A stretch of DNA of 64,000 nucleotides. It comes from Actinomycetes bacterium (GTDB lineage: Bacteria; Planctomycetota; Phycisphaerae; JAACET01). The position numbers and the translations under genes were made by a program. Below the pieces are notes generated by a model, which was not told where the DNA came from, did no database searches, and saw nothing but the letters and a program-made list of their open reading frames with translations. Positions 50,615 through 59,710 of the stretch are shown here, piece after piece. The stretch is from assembly GCA_030614915.1 (NCBI GenBank), contig JAUXAG010000004.1, positions 101,959 to 165,958 of the forward strand, read 5' to 3'. Each line of letters begins with the position of its first letter. The first letter of the stretch is position 1.

Positions 50615-51961
50615 CTAAGGCGCCGAGTCAGGTCCGGTAGTGACGGAGGCCGGTGGAAGCACAGGTCTGCCGACGGCCAAGTATGTGAATCCCTGTTTGG
50701 CCAGGAAACGGGGGTTATAGAGATTCCGGCCGTCAAAGATGACCGGCTCGGAAAGGGTCTGCTTGAGGCGGTCGAAGTCGGGGCTGCGGAACTCCGGCCA
50801 ATCGGTCAGGACAATAAGGGCGTCGGCACCGACGGTGGCGTCGTAGTCGTTTTGGTAATACTTGATAGTGTCGGGCAAGGCGCGACGGGCCTTGGGTATG
50901 CCGTGGGGGTCGTGGGCCTGGATGTTTGCCCCGGCATCGAGGAGGGCCTTGGCGACGGTAATGGCGGGTGATTGGCGGACGTCATCGGTACCGGCTTTGT
51001 AGGTCAGTCCCCAAAGGGCGAAGGTTTTGCCGGAGACGTCGGAATTATAGTAGTCGAGGATTTTCTTAACGAAGACTTGTCTCTGTAGTTGGTTTACTTC
51101 GTGGGCGGCGAGGGCGATTTTCATTTGCTGATCGAGCTCCCGGCCGGTGGCGGCCAAGGCCTGGACGTCCTTGGGGAAACAGGAGCCTCCATAGCCGACG
51201 CCAGGAAACAGAAAGGCGTTGCCGAGGCGAGAGTCGGTTCCGATGCCGAGGCGGACGTGCTGGACGTCTGCTCCGCACTTTTCGCAGAGCAGGGCAATCT
51301 CGTTGATGAAAGAAATCTTGGTGGCCAAGAGGGTGTTGGCAGCGTACTTGGTGAGCTCGGCGGAGGCGGGGTCCATAACTAGAAGACGATCGGCGCGGCG
51401 CATAAAAGGAGCGTAGAGCTCGCGGAGGATCTCAGCGACGGCGGGGTTGTCGGTGCCGATGATTACGCGGTCCGGAGTGGTAAAGTCGGGGATGGCTTTG
51501 CCCTCTTTGAGGAACTCGGGATTGCTGGCGTAATCGAAGGGCTCGTGAGTATTGCGGGCGATGAGCTGGCGGAGCTTCTTGTTGGTGCCGACGGGGACAG
51601 TGCTCTTGACGACGATAATTTTGTAACCGTTCATGGCCTTGGCGATTTGCTCGGCGACGGCAAGGACATTGGTGAGGTCGGCTGAGCCGTCGGCGGCAGG
51701 AGGGGTATCGACGGCCAAGAAAATGATGAGGGATTTTTCAACGGCTTCGGTGAGATTGGTGGTGAAGGTCAATCGTCCGCTGGCGAGGTTGTGCTTGGCC
51801 ATCTCCTCGAGGCCGGGCTCGTAAATGGGAAGTTGGCCCCGACTGAGGGCGTCGATCTTCTCCCGGTCGATGTCAACGCAAATAACCTGATTACCCACAT
51901 CGGCAAAACAGGTTCCAGCTACCAAGCCGACGTAACCGGCGCCCACAACGGATATTTTCAT
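50615..51961 (-). CDS. UDP-glucose 6-dehydrogenase
   Basis: A 448-residue enzyme oxidising UDP-glucose to UDP-glucuronate with two NAD+. N-terminal Rossmann motif VVGAGYVGLVAGTCF, central DPASAELTKYAANTLLATKI, catalytic Cys in GYGGSCFPKDVQALA (about 255-269) and GLTYKAGTDDVRQSPA. Length and motif order match the Ugd/TuaD family. ATG with CAGGAA upstream. First gene of a two-gene operon with the decarboxylase. Confidence 0.95.
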   Translation of the reverse strand: MKISVVGAGYVGLVAGTCFADVGNQVICVDIDREKIDALSRGQLPIYEPGLEEMAKHNLASGRLTFTTNLTEAVEKSLIIFLAVDTPPAADGSADLTNVLAVAEQIAKAMNGYKIIVVKSTVPVGTNKKLRQLIARNTHEPFDYASNPEFLKEGKAIPDFTTPDRVIIGTDNPAVAEILRELYAPFMRRADRLLVMDPASAELTKYAANTLLATKISFINEIALLCEKCGADVQHVRLGIGTDSRLGNAFLFPGVGYGGSCFPKDVQALAATGRELDQQMKIALAAHEVNQLQRQVFVKKILDYYNSDVSGKTFALWGLTYKAGTDDVRQSPAITVAKALLDAGANIQAHDPHGIPKARRALPDTIKYYQNDYDATVGADALIVLTDWPEFRSPDFDRLKQTLSEPVIFDGRNLYNPRFLAKQGFTYLAVGRPVLPPASVTTGPDSAP

Positions 51962-52112
51962 ATCAGTATTCCTGAGAAAAGGCCAATTTGTAAAACCGTC
52001 ATCCTGGTCCCAAAGGCAAACAAGCCAAGGGCAGTATGATACATTTGAAAAGTGGGCTTGTAAAGGAGCTGTCGGGGGGGAGGACGGGTGGGCAAAGGAA
52101 TAATCTGCGAGC

Positions 52113-52142
52113 TTGACCTGGGGGGAAAGGCTGATTTACAAT
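52113..52142 (+). promoter_or_regulatory. Promoter of the aldehyde:ferredoxin oxidoreductase gene
   Basis: TTGACC (52113-52118), 18 bases, TACAAT (52137-52142); leader of about 50 bases to the GTG at 52201. Confidence 0.6.
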
Positions 52143-52200
52143 GGTCCTGCAATCAGGTGGACCGAACAGTTCGGCAGTGTAATTCGAGAAAGGGTAAATC

Positions 52201-53949
52201 GTGAAGATAGTGCGAATCAATATGAGTAAAGGCACAGTGGATGAGCATGATGTTCCGAAAGAATACCAGGGACTGGGCGGTCGAGCATTGACCTCGACGA
52301 TCGTGGGGAGGGAGGTTCCGGGGCGTTGTGAGCCGTTAGGGCCCAGGAACAAGTTGATCCTGTCGCCGGGGCTGCTGAGCGGTACGTCGGCTCCGTGCTC
52401 GGGACGACTCAGTGCTGGGGGGAAGAGCCCGTTGACGGGAACCATCAAGGAATCGAACGCCGGGGGGACGGCGGCCCAACATTTGGCCAAGCTGGGAATC
52501 GCAGCCATCGTGGTAGAAGGCCAGCCGAGCAACGGGGCACTGCAAATCCTGCATTTGAGCGCGAGTGGAGCAAAACTGGTGGCGGCAGATGAACTGAAAG
52601 GCAAAGGGAACTATGAGACGGTAGCGGTGTTGTTGGATAAGTACGGGCAGAAGTGCTCGATAATCAGCATCGGTCAGGCTGGGGAGATGAGACTATCGGC
52701 GGCGAGCATTGCGGTAACGGATCCGGAGAATCGGCCGACGCGGCACTGCGGTCGAGGCGGACTCGGCGCGGTGATGGGCTCAAAAGGTCTCAAGGCGGTG
52801 GTTATCGATGCAGAAGGTGGCAAGCGGCTGGAGTTGGCGGATTCGAAGGCGTTCGGCGAGGCGGCGCGGGTCTTTGCGGCTGAGCTGAAAAAGCATGGGG
52901 TAACGGGGACGACACTGCCAATGTATGGGACCAATGCCCTGACCAACGTGATAAACGAAGCGGGGGCCCTGCCGACGCGGAACTTCACGTCCGGGCATTT
53001 CGAGGGGGCGAATAAAACAGGGGGCGAGACTCAGCGGGAGATAATCATCGAGCGCGACGGCCTGCCGCAACATGCCTGCCATCCGGGGTGCGTGATCGAG
53101 TGCTCGCGAATCTATCATACGAACAAAAAGGAATACCTGACCAAAGGGCCGGAGTATGAGACGGTGTGGGCCCACGGGGCGAACTGCGGGATAGACGACC
53201 TGGATGCAATCGCCCAGATGGATCGGCTGGAAGATGATTTCGGGGTGGATACTATCGAGACCGGAGCGACGCTGGCAGTGGCTATGGAGGCAGGGCTGGC
53301 CAAGTTCGGAGACGCCGAGGCGGCTATACGGATGGTCAGGGAGATCGGCGAAGGAACAGCATTGGGTCGAGTTCTGGGCTGCGGAGCGGCGGTAACCGGG
53401 AAGGTATTCGGAGTAACGCGGGTACCGGTGGTGAAGGGCCAATCGATGCCAGCCTACGACCCGCGGGCCATCCAGGGCATGGGGGTGACCTACGCGACCA
53501 GCACGATGGGTGCGGACCACACGATAGGCTATAGCGTGGCGCCGAATATTCTGAAAGTAGGGGGGGACCTGGATCCGCTCAAGACGGAGGGGCAGGTGGA
53601 GGCATCTCGCAATCTGCAGATAGCCACGGGTATGCTGGACAGTGCGGGGCTGTGCCTGTTTGTGGCCTTTGCTGTGCTGGACAGCCCGGCGGCATTTGGG
53701 GCTATAAAGGATATGCTCAATGCCCAATACGGATGGGAACTCTCGGACGATGACGTGCTAGCCATAGGGGGCAAGACTCTGGCAAAGGAGCGGGCCTTTA
53801 ATAAGGCGGCGGGCTTTACCTCCGCGGACGACCGGCTGCCGGAGTTCTGCTATACGGAAAAACTTCCGCCGCATAACAAGGTGTTTGAAGTAAGCGATGC
53901 GGAGTTGGATGAGTTGTTTGTGCCGGTGGAAGAGAAATATCAAGAATAA
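52201..53949 (+). CDS. aor: Tungsten-dependent aldehyde:ferredoxin oxidoreductase
   Basis: A 582-residue AOR-family enzyme interconverting aldehydes and carboxylic acids with ferredoxin. The N-terminal domain shows LGGRALTSTIVGREV, LSPGLLSGTSAPCSGRLSAG and GRGGLGAVMGSKGLKAVVID, which bind the bis-pterin tungsten cofactor. The [4Fe-4S] cysteines are in CHPGCVIECSR (Cys293, 297, 301) with a fourth near DSAGLCLF. The central GPEYETVWAHGANCGIDDLD and AYDPRAIQGMGVTYATSTMG are family signatures. Start is GTG with AAGGG. Monocistronic; no ThiS-like partner or ferredoxin is adjacent. It complements the formate dehydrogenase locus at the left end. Confidence 0.95.
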   Translation: MKIVRINMSKGTVDEHDVPKEYQGLGGRALTSTIVGREVPGRCEPLGPRNKLILSPGLLSGTSAPCSGRLSAGGKSPLTGTIKESNAGGTAAQHLAKLGIAAIVVEGQPSNGALQILHLSASGAKLVAADELKGKGNYETVAVLLDKYGQKCSIISIGQAGEMRLSAASIAVTDPENRPTRHCGRGGLGAVMGSKGLKAVVIDAEGGKRLELADSKAFGEAARVFAAELKKHGVTGTTLPMYGTNALTNVINEAGALPTRNFTSGHFEGANKTGGETQREIIIERDGLPQHACHPGCVIECSRIYHTNKKEYLTKGPEYETVWAHGANCGIDDLDAIAQMDRLEDDFGVDTIETGATLAVAMEAGLAKFGDAEAAIRMVREIGEGTALGRVLGCGAAVTGKVFGVTRVPVVKGQSMPAYDPRAIQGMGVTYATSTMGADHTIGYSVAPNILKVGGDLDPLKTEGQVEASRNLQIATGMLDSAGLCLFVAFAVLDSPAAFGAIKDMLNAQYGWELSDDDVLAIGGKTLAKERAFNKAAGFTSADDRLPEFCYTEKLPPHNKVFEVSDAELDELFVPVEEKYQE

Positions 53950-54232
53950 AAATGTAAAGAGCAAAATTACAAATCAAAGTTCAAAAATGATCGATATAGA
54001 GAATACAGAAAGAAATACAGAACTTAGACGCTGATTGCGCTGATTACGCAGAAAGAAAGATAATTAGCCACAGATAAACACAGATAAACACTGATTCAAA
54101 GAAAGAAATACAGAAAGGTAATTAGACGTAGATTTGGAGTTCTGGGGTTTTTTGTCGGGCTGGCGTCACACACGGACGCAAAGAGCAGGAGTCAGGCGGG
54201 TCAGGGCAAATACGACAACAGAGGCAAGCCGG
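53950..54232. repeat. 283-base repeat island
   Basis: GAATACAGAAAGAAATACAG, GCTGATTGCGCTGATTACGC and AGCCACAGATAAACACAGAT units, the same family and order as at 20340-20440 and 48085-48165. No gene. Confidence 0.8.
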
Positions 54233-54502
54233 TCAGCTGGTCTGGAGCTGGGCCAAGCGCTTGGCGGCTGTGGACTTTTTGCGAGCGGCGGTGTTTTTGT
54301 GCAGAGTGCTGGTCAAGGCAATCCTGTCCAGATATCCGCAGAGCTTGCGAAACTGAAGCTGAGCTTGATCGAGGTCCTCCTTTATGAGGGCCTGGTCGAA
54401 GGCTTTTTCCAGGTCGCGAATGCGAGCTTTACGTCCCCGATTGCGTGAACGGTGTGTTATGTTCTGCCTGATGCGTTTTTTAGCCGAGAGTGAATGGGCC
54501 AC
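54233..54502 (-). CDS. rpsT: 30S ribosomal protein S20
   Basis: An 89-residue basic protein. The start VAHSLSAKKRIRQNITHRSR, the helix RKARIRDLEKAFDQALIKED and the end LHKNTAARKKSTAAKRLAQL are those of S20, which binds 16S rRNA 5' domain early in assembly. The GTG at 54502 follows AGGAGA by six bases and gives the standard length; the open frame to 54562 has no homology. It lies 63 bases downstream of the TPR gene. Confidence 0.95.
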   Translation of the reverse strand: MAHSLSAKKRIRQNITHRSRNRGRKARIRDLEKAFDQALIKEDLDQAQLQFRKLCGYLDRIALTSTLHKNTAARKKSTAAKRLAQLQTS

Positions 54503-54565
54503 GAATTTCTCCTGAGACAACAACAAACTTAAAAAACATCGGCCGGTACTGAGCAAGCTCAACAG

Positions 54566-56098
54566 CTATCCGGCATCGGATTGGTCCTGGTTCTGGCTCC
54601 GCAAGCGATCCAAGCGCTGGCGGACATCTTTATACAAGAAATCTGCCTGGGCTACAACAGAGTAGGCCTTTGCAGCCTGTTCGGTCTGTCCGGCGGCCTG
54701 GTAGGCCCGGCCGAGATTATACTGCAACTCCTTGCCAATAGTTCCGACAAGGGCGTCGGGACTTTGCAAAGCCCGGGTGTAAACATCAATGGCATCAGGA
54801 TACCACTTCTTCTTGAAGAAACACTGGCCCAACAAAGACAGGGCCCGGAGATGGTTTTTGGGATCGCGCTGTCCTTCCTGGAGGGTGGGGATGGCTTCGT
54901 CGTAGCGGCCCAACTGCAAGAGCCGACGGCCGACTTCGAAACGGAGTCGCATGTCGGTGGGATAGTTTTTGGCACTATCCTGGAAATGGTCCAACTCGGC
55001 TTCGGTATGCTGCTTGATCATCCGCTTGTATTCCTGAGCGAGCTGGGGATTATCGGGATCGGCTTTTAGCCGGGCTCGGAACTCGCGGGCCTGGCGCCGA
55101 TTGGATCTCATGCGGATTTCACCGGCCCTCTGCTTAAAACGATAAGAGCCAAACTGCTGATGAGCGTCCTGGAGGACCTGAATGGCCTGCTGCTCGGCCT
55201 GGGCGTCATCCTTGTTTAGTAGAGCATCAACGAGGGACATAACTTTTCCGGACTCGTTGGGGTTTTCCTGCAATTCCTTGCGAGCCCGGGCGATCTGCTT
55301 ATCGGCGATGTTTGCCCTGCGGGTAATGGACTCCTGATCCTGGAGGCTCTCCTGGGCTTCGCGGTCCTGCAAGGATTGGCGGAAACCCTCCTGGTCATCG
55401 TATTTTCCCTTGCGCATGGCCTGGGCGGCCAATATATTCTTGAGCTTAGCGTGCAACTGGGCGTCGTCGGGGAAGACGGTGGCGGCGGCCTGACAGGCAT
55501 CAATGGCCTTGTCCTCCTGGCCGAGCTGGGCGAAGACGTCGGCCAACATGGAGAACCTGTGTCCGTCGGGTTTGTCAGAGCGGGCGTTGAATTCACCGAG
55601 CCAAGCAGCCAACCATTTTGCGGATTCGAGACATCCAGCGGCCATCATCTTTTGTAGGACCATGTCGGCCACGGCGAGGTTTTGAGGGTCCTTGGCCCAG
55701 ATTCCCTCGGCTTGCAAGAGTTCGGCCACCGGGTTCTTGGAGCCGATTTGGCCGGGGGAGGGCAGCTTAGCGGTTTTAGCAAAGAGCTTGAGCTTTAGAG
55801 TGGCGATCAGAGAAGGCTTTTTTCCGCCAGCGGCCTGCCTTCTAAGGGCCTGCTCGAGAAGGGCCTGGTGAGCCTGAAGGTTATCAGGATCTCTGAGCAA
55901 GCCCTCAAGGTACATCTGGACGGCATAGTCGGGGTTTCCGCGGGTAGCAATGTCCCGGGCCCGATCGAAAAACTTCTGGGCCTGGTCGCGTTTTTGGCCA
56001 GTAATCTCAATGGAGACAGGACCAGGGGGAGATTCGGGCTGGTCCTCAAGCTGGGTCTGGGGCGATTGCTGTGGTTTTTTAGGCTGTTCGTCGGGCAT
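54566..56098 (-). CDS. TPR-repeat protein
   Basis: A 510-residue protein made of tetratricopeptide-like helix pairs. A polar, Pro/Gln-rich N-terminus (about 1-30) is followed by NPDYAVQMYLEGLLRDPDNL, a central charged region (about 230-290) and further TPRs such as RYDEAIPTLQEGQRDPKNHL and WYPDAIDVYTRALQSPDAL near the end. No signal peptide, so probably cytoplasmic scaffold. It precedes rpsT on the same strand. No catalytic motif; partner unknown. Confidence 0.82.
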   Translation of the reverse strand: MPDEQPKKPQQSPQTQLEDQPESPPGPVSIEITGQKRDQAQKFFDRARDIATRGNPDYAVQMYLEGLLRDPDNLQAHQALLEQALRRQAAGGKKPSLIATLKLKLFAKTAKLPSPGQIGSKNPVAELLQAEGIWAKDPQNLAVADMVLQKMMAAGCLESAKWLAAWLGEFNARSDKPDGHRFSMLADVFAQLGQEDKAIDACQAAATVFPDDAQLHAKLKNILAAQAMRKGKYDDQEGFRQSLQDREAQESLQDQESITRRANIADKQIARARKELQENPNESGKVMSLVDALLNKDDAQAEQQAIQVLQDAHQQFGSYRFKQRAGEIRMRSNRRQAREFRARLKADPDNPQLAQEYKRMIKQHTEAELDHFQDSAKNYPTDMRLRFEVGRRLLQLGRYDEAIPTLQEGQRDPKNHLRALSLLGQCFFKKKWYPDAIDVYTRALQSPDALVGTIGKELQYNLGRAYQAAGQTEQAAKAYSVVAQADFLYKDVRQRLDRLRSQNQDQSDAG

Positions 56099-56258
56099 TT
56101 ATTGTTTAATCCTGGTCCTGTCAGGGAATGTCAAGCTATAAGATTATATCGAAAAAGGCCCACGTATGCCAAGGTCAGGGATGAATCCTCTTGACTTTGC
56201 CCAGCAAGCGAATTAGGCTGCCTATTTCCCGACTGGGTGAAGCTTGCCTGATTTTACC

Positions 56259-56798
56259 ATGCCAAACACTGAGCCGTCAATTCTTAGCTCCCCTAGAGGT
56301 CAAAGGCCCGCTGAAGCGGACACGGGAAAAGTCCGGTTGGAGGTGGGAACGGGCGGTTCAGCCAAGCTGCGGTGTGCAGGGGCGCTGGTGGGCGTGGGCT
56401 GTGCGGCTATACTGGTGGCAGCGTGGCATTTGGAGCCCAAGTGGCTTCCATTGGGGGCAGAGACGCAATTATCCCTGCCGGGCTGCGCCCTGCAAGAGCG
56501 GACCGGATATCCGTGCCCAACGTGCGGTATGAGCAGGGCCTGGGGGCAGGCAGTGCGAGGAAATTTTGTCGCGGCCTTCCGAGCCAACATTGCCGGGGCG
56601 ATTCTGGCAGTCGGATGTGGGCTGGGGGCACTGGGCGGGCTGGGCACAGCAATTGTAGGCAGAGGTTTTTACTGCCGCTTCGTCGAGCCGGTAACAACAG
56701 CGCTTAGGCCGGAACAATGGCTCTATGCGGTGCTGGGTTTGATCGTGTTGGCCTGGGCGTGGAATGGGTTGTGGGCCTTTGTCTTGGAGAAGTCATGA
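56259..56798 (+). CDS. DUF2752 membrane protein
   Basis: A 179-residue membrane protein with the DUF2752 signature TGYPCPTCGMSRAWGQAVRG (about 83-102), a helix before it (CAGALVGVGCAAILVAAWHL) and two after (AGAILAVGCGLGALGGLGTA; WLYAVLGLIVLAWAWNGLWA). The two Cys of PCPTCG are invariant in the family, whose function is unknown. The frame can start at TTG 56244, but ATG 56259 is the more usual codon. Its TGA overlaps the ATG of the next gene, so the two are translationally coupled. Confidence 0.85.
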   Translation: MPNTEPSILSSPRGQRPAEADTGKVRLEVGTGGSAKLRCAGALVGVGCAAILVAAWHLEPKWLPLGAETQLSLPGCALQERTGYPCPTCGMSRAWGQAVRGNFVAAFRANIAGAILAVGCGLGALGGLGTAIVGRGFYCRFVEPVTTALRPEQWLYAVLGLIVLAWAWNGLWAFVLEKS

Positions 56799-57451
56799 AT
56801 GCCAGCAGGTCAGTGAAATTGCGCCTGGCGGGGCTGTTGGTGCTTATTGCGGGGCTTTGCGGCTGTGGAGCGATTTCTTACGTTCTGCATAAGTTAGCCC
56901 CGGCAGGGAAGGGTAAATGGGTAGAAGCCCAGAGCGAGGCCCTGAGCGAAGGCAAGAAGGTTTTGATACTGGTTTATGCCGATGAGAATATTCAATACCA
57001 ACACGGACAACTGGCCCGCTACCGTACGGCTGCGGCGGTAGCTGAGCAGATGCAATCAAAATTGAAGGTGGAAGTGGTGGACCCGGCGATTGTGGAACAG
57101 TTTCAGGCGTCGGATCTGCACTGGATGGATAGGCATCCCAGTCAAATAGGGCGGGAACGATACCATGCCGAACTGGTACTGTATGTGGAACTGCAAGAAT
57201 TTACTACGGCGGCTGAAGAATCCGGGGAACTTCTGAGAGGTCGTATAGAAGGCAATTGCAGTCTTTTCACGGCGGACAAATCGAGTAGTGAGGCGGAACT
57301 TCTATGGCAAGAGAAGGTGAAAGCGGTCTATCCACCGGATATCCCGCAAGTAGCTGAGATAGGTGCAGCGGAACGGATCCGCGACGAGACTGTCAAGCTT
57401 TTTGCGGAAAATCTGGTAAAGCATTTTTACGGACACTACGAACCGTACTAA
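56795..57451 (+). CDS. Lipoprotein of unknown function (copy A)
   Basis: A 218-residue lipoprotein: basic start, helix LRLAGLLVLIAGLCGCG with lipidation Cys at about 24, then a mixed alpha/beta domain (KVLILVYADENIQYQHGQLA; ELVLYVELQEF; LLRGRIEGNCSLF). Its middle (WMDRHPSQIGRERYHAELVLYVEL) is built like copy B downstream (IGRELWAEQVLYVEII), suggesting an ancient duplication. ATG overlaps the DUF2752 stop (ATGA) and has GGAGA upstream. Function not recognised. Confidence 0.78.
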   Translation: MNASRSVKLRLAGLLVLIAGLCGCGAISYVLHKLAPAGKGKWVEAQSEALSEGKKVLILVYADENIQYQHGQLARYRTAAAVAEQMQSKLKVEVVDPAIVEQFQASDLHWMDRHPSQIGRERYHAELVLYVELQEFTTAAEESGELLRGRIEGNCSLFTADKSSSEAELLWQEKVKAVYPPDIPQVAEIGAAERIRDETVKLFAENLVKHFYGHYEPY

Positions 57452-57470
57452 GGCACTCTAAGGTGAACGC

Positions 57471-58157
57471 ATGGCTAGTGGGCGACAAAAGAGAAGACCA
57501 GGGCGGTGCGAGGTGGGGGTTTTGTTTGGGTGGTTGGTGATTTGCGGTCTGGGGGTGGTTTTGAGCGGGTGTGGGCCGATCATAGGTCAATTCACGGGCA
57601 GGAGGTCGGAAACGGTCAAGGTTGGAGCCAAGTATAAGCTTGAGTCTGGCAACCTGCTGATACTGGTGGACACTCCGGTAGGGGTGGCGCGGAGCAGCGG
57701 AGTGCGAGCTTTACTGAGCAGAGAACTAGAGCGGGAGATAGAACTTTACGGACTGGCAGAAAGTGTTATCCCGGCGTCTGAACTGTCGGCGTTGCGGTCG
57801 AGTAGAGAAGATTTTGAAGAATTGGACATCGGGCGGATAGGTCGGGAACTTTGGGCTGAGCAAGTTCTGTACGTAGAAATTATCGAGTTTCAACTGGGGA
57901 CTCTGTTGGACAAGCCTGCGGGGCAAGGTTTGATTCGGGGACGGGTCAAGCTTTTTGACGTGGGGCAGAACCGGCGGGTCTGGCCGGAAATCGAACCTCT
58001 GGGACATGAAGTAATGGTGCGTACGGGCTTCCGGGAACCTGTGGGAAAGGAGTACGGGCAAGAGTTCACACAAGAGCTGTGTCAAAGAACGGCAGTGAAG
58101 ATTGTAAAGCTATTCCGCGAGCATAGAGAGCCGCGCGGCTCGGCAGATACAAAGTGA
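57471..58157 (+). CDS. Lipoprotein of unknown function (copy B)
   Basis: A 228-residue lipoprotein with a long basic lead, helix WLVICGLGVVLSGCGP (lipidation Cys about 34) and a domain with NLLILVDTPVGVARSSGVRA, IGRELWAEQVLYVEIIEF and a terminal helix QRTAVKIVKLFREHREP resembling the end of copy A (RIRDETVKLFAENLVKHF). Nineteen bases separate it from copy A. Together with DUF2752 they form a small envelope operon continuing into the glycosyltransferase gene. Function unknown. Confidence 0.78.
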   Translation: MASGRQKRRPGRCEVGVLFGWLVICGLGVVLSGCGPIIGQFTGRRSETVKVGAKYKLESGNLLILVDTPVGVARSSGVRALLSRELEREIELYGLAESVIPASELSALRSSREDFEELDIGRIGRELWAEQVLYVEIIEFQLGTLLDKPAGQGLIRGRVKLFDVGQNRRVWPEIEPLGHEVMVRTGFREPVGKEYGQEFTQELCQRTAVKIVKLFREHREPRGSADTK

Positions 58158-58212
58158 GCAGAGAAGGGCGGCTTGGCGGTGGATACGGTAAGCAAAACAG
58201 GAGTAAGTGTGC

Positions 58213-59373
58213 GTGGCTGAGATAGGGCTTCTGCTGGATGGCAAGGTCTGCAGTGATACGCTCAGCCAAGTGGAGATATTGGCTGCGGGACTCAGTCGCC
58301 GCAGTGATATGAAGGTAAGAATTGTGGTGTTGGGGGCGATCGGCCGGGATAGTGCCCTATGGCGTCGGCGAGCTGCGCTGGAATCGTGCGGAGTCAAGAA
58401 CGGTAATGGGGTAAAGGTGTTTTACCTGCCCGGCCCGCGAGGGGCCCGGGCAATAGATGGGGTCAACCTTTGGCGCTGCGAGGCCTTGGCCGGGTGTACA
58501 CTGTTACACTGCTTCTCAGTGTCGCTGCTGAGGACATTGGGGAGTTTGGGGGCGGAGAAGTTTCTGCCGAGCTGGTGTATGAGCCTGTCGCATTGGCCGG
58601 GCCGGGAGGCAGTGGAGCAACTGCGGCGGGTGGGCAGGCGGCAGGCGGTGAAGGTAATCTGTCAAAGCAAGGGCCTGCAAAAAGCCCTGGTGGAGGGGGG
58701 GGTTCCGGCCGAACACTGCCCAGTAATACAGCCGGAAGTTCCGGCGGAATACAAGGCAGAGCAGCGTTCGGCGGCGAGGCGTGTGCTGAATCTGTCCGAT
58801 GAAGTGGACCTGATATTGGCGGATCCGGAAATATCGGCGTGGAGCAACCACCGTCATCTGGCCTGGGCGGGGGCAATTATAGGGCAATTCAATCAGAATC
58901 TGCGGGTACTGGTGAGCGGCTGTGGAGAGCAAGTGGAAAGGCTGCGGGCCTTCGACGATTCTCTGAATCCGCCTAGCTTGGGCATTTACCCGGGTGAGAG
59001 ATTCGGCCCGGAACTACTGTACGGGGCAGCTGATCTTCTGGTGCTGGCGGCTACGGAGGCGGTTTCAGCACTGCCGCTTGCGCGAGCGGGTGGTGCAGGT
59101 CTGGCGGTTGTGGCCTCGAACAGTCCGGCCTTGGGAGAATATCTGCAACACGAGCACAACGCCTTGCTCTTTGGGATGGGGCCTCACAATGCGGGTGATT
59201 CGACGCGTCGTCGAATCCGGCCGCTGGCTACGGCAATTGTCCGGCTGCTTGAGGATCGCGATTTGTCCCAAAAGCTCGGGCAGCAGTTGGCAAAGGATAT
59301 GAGGGAGGTTTTCTCGGGGGCAAAACTTCTGCCGGCACATCTGGAGGTTTACGGTCAAGTTCTGGGCAAGTGA
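58213..59373 (+). CDS. GT-B glycosyltransferase (GT4-like)
   Basis: A 386-residue protein with the two-domain GT-B build: VAEIGLLLDGKVCSDTLSQV and KVRIVVLGAIGRDS at the start, a link at KVICQSKGLQKALVEGGVPA, and the C-terminal nucleotide-sugar half with LGIYPGERFGPELLYGAADL, TEAVSALPLARAGGAGLAVV, ending in a helix. The E-x7-E motif is degenerate (TEAVSALPLARA), so activity is inferred. Two GTG codons are possible (58207, 58213); the second is nine bases from AGGAG and is preferred. Last gene of the DUF2752-lipoprotein operon. Confidence 0.75.
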   Translation: MAEIGLLLDGKVCSDTLSQVEILAAGLSRRSDMKVRIVVLGAIGRDSALWRRRAALESCGVKNGNGVKVFYLPGPRGARAIDGVNLWRCEALAGCTLLHCFSVSLLRTLGSLGAEKFLPSWCMSLSHWPGREAVEQLRRVGRRQAVKVICQSKGLQKALVEGGVPAEHCPVIQPEVPAEYKAEQRSAARRVLNLSDEVDLILADPEISAWSNHRHLAWAGAIIGQFNQNLRVLVSGCGEQVERLRAFDDSLNPPSLGIYPGERFGPELLYGAADLLVLAATEAVSALPLARAGGAGLAVVASNSPALGEYLQHEHNALLFGMGPHNAGDSTRRRIRPLATAIVRLLEDRDLSQKLGQQLAKDMREVFSGAKLLPAHLEVYGQVLGK

Positions 59374-59710
59374 AGCTTTTCGAAAGGCACAGAGGCACAG
59401 AGGCAGAAAGTAAACAAAGAAACCCCCAGCGGAAAGAAGGCTTGAGGCTTGAGGCTTGAGGGACAAAGCAATAAAAAACCCCCAGGATAAACCTGGGGGC
59501 TAAACAAAGAAACCCCCGGTAAAACCGGGGGCTAAATATAAGAGAGATTGCCACGGTCGCCTTTGGCTTGCCCGCAATGACAGAAAAGAGGCGGACTAAT
59601 TAAAAAACCACGAATTCCGGGCAAGTGAAGGCAGTCCTGCGTGGCCCTGTCGGCACTGGGCCGAGCAGAACCAACGCAGGGCGACCAACTCAAACCTCTC
59701 TCTACCTTCC
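59374..59710 (-). terminator. 337-base repeat island with a leftward terminator
   Basis: CACAGAGGCACAGAG, GGCTTGAGG tandem units (59440-59461), then CCCCCAGGATAAACCTGGGG (59479-59498) and CCCCCGGTAAAACCGGGGG (59513-59531), both with CTAAA. On the minus strand the first hairpin is followed by TTTTTTATT (59478-59470), so it can end the PEP-CTERM transcript. 59540-59710 shows no gene. Confidence 0.7.
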
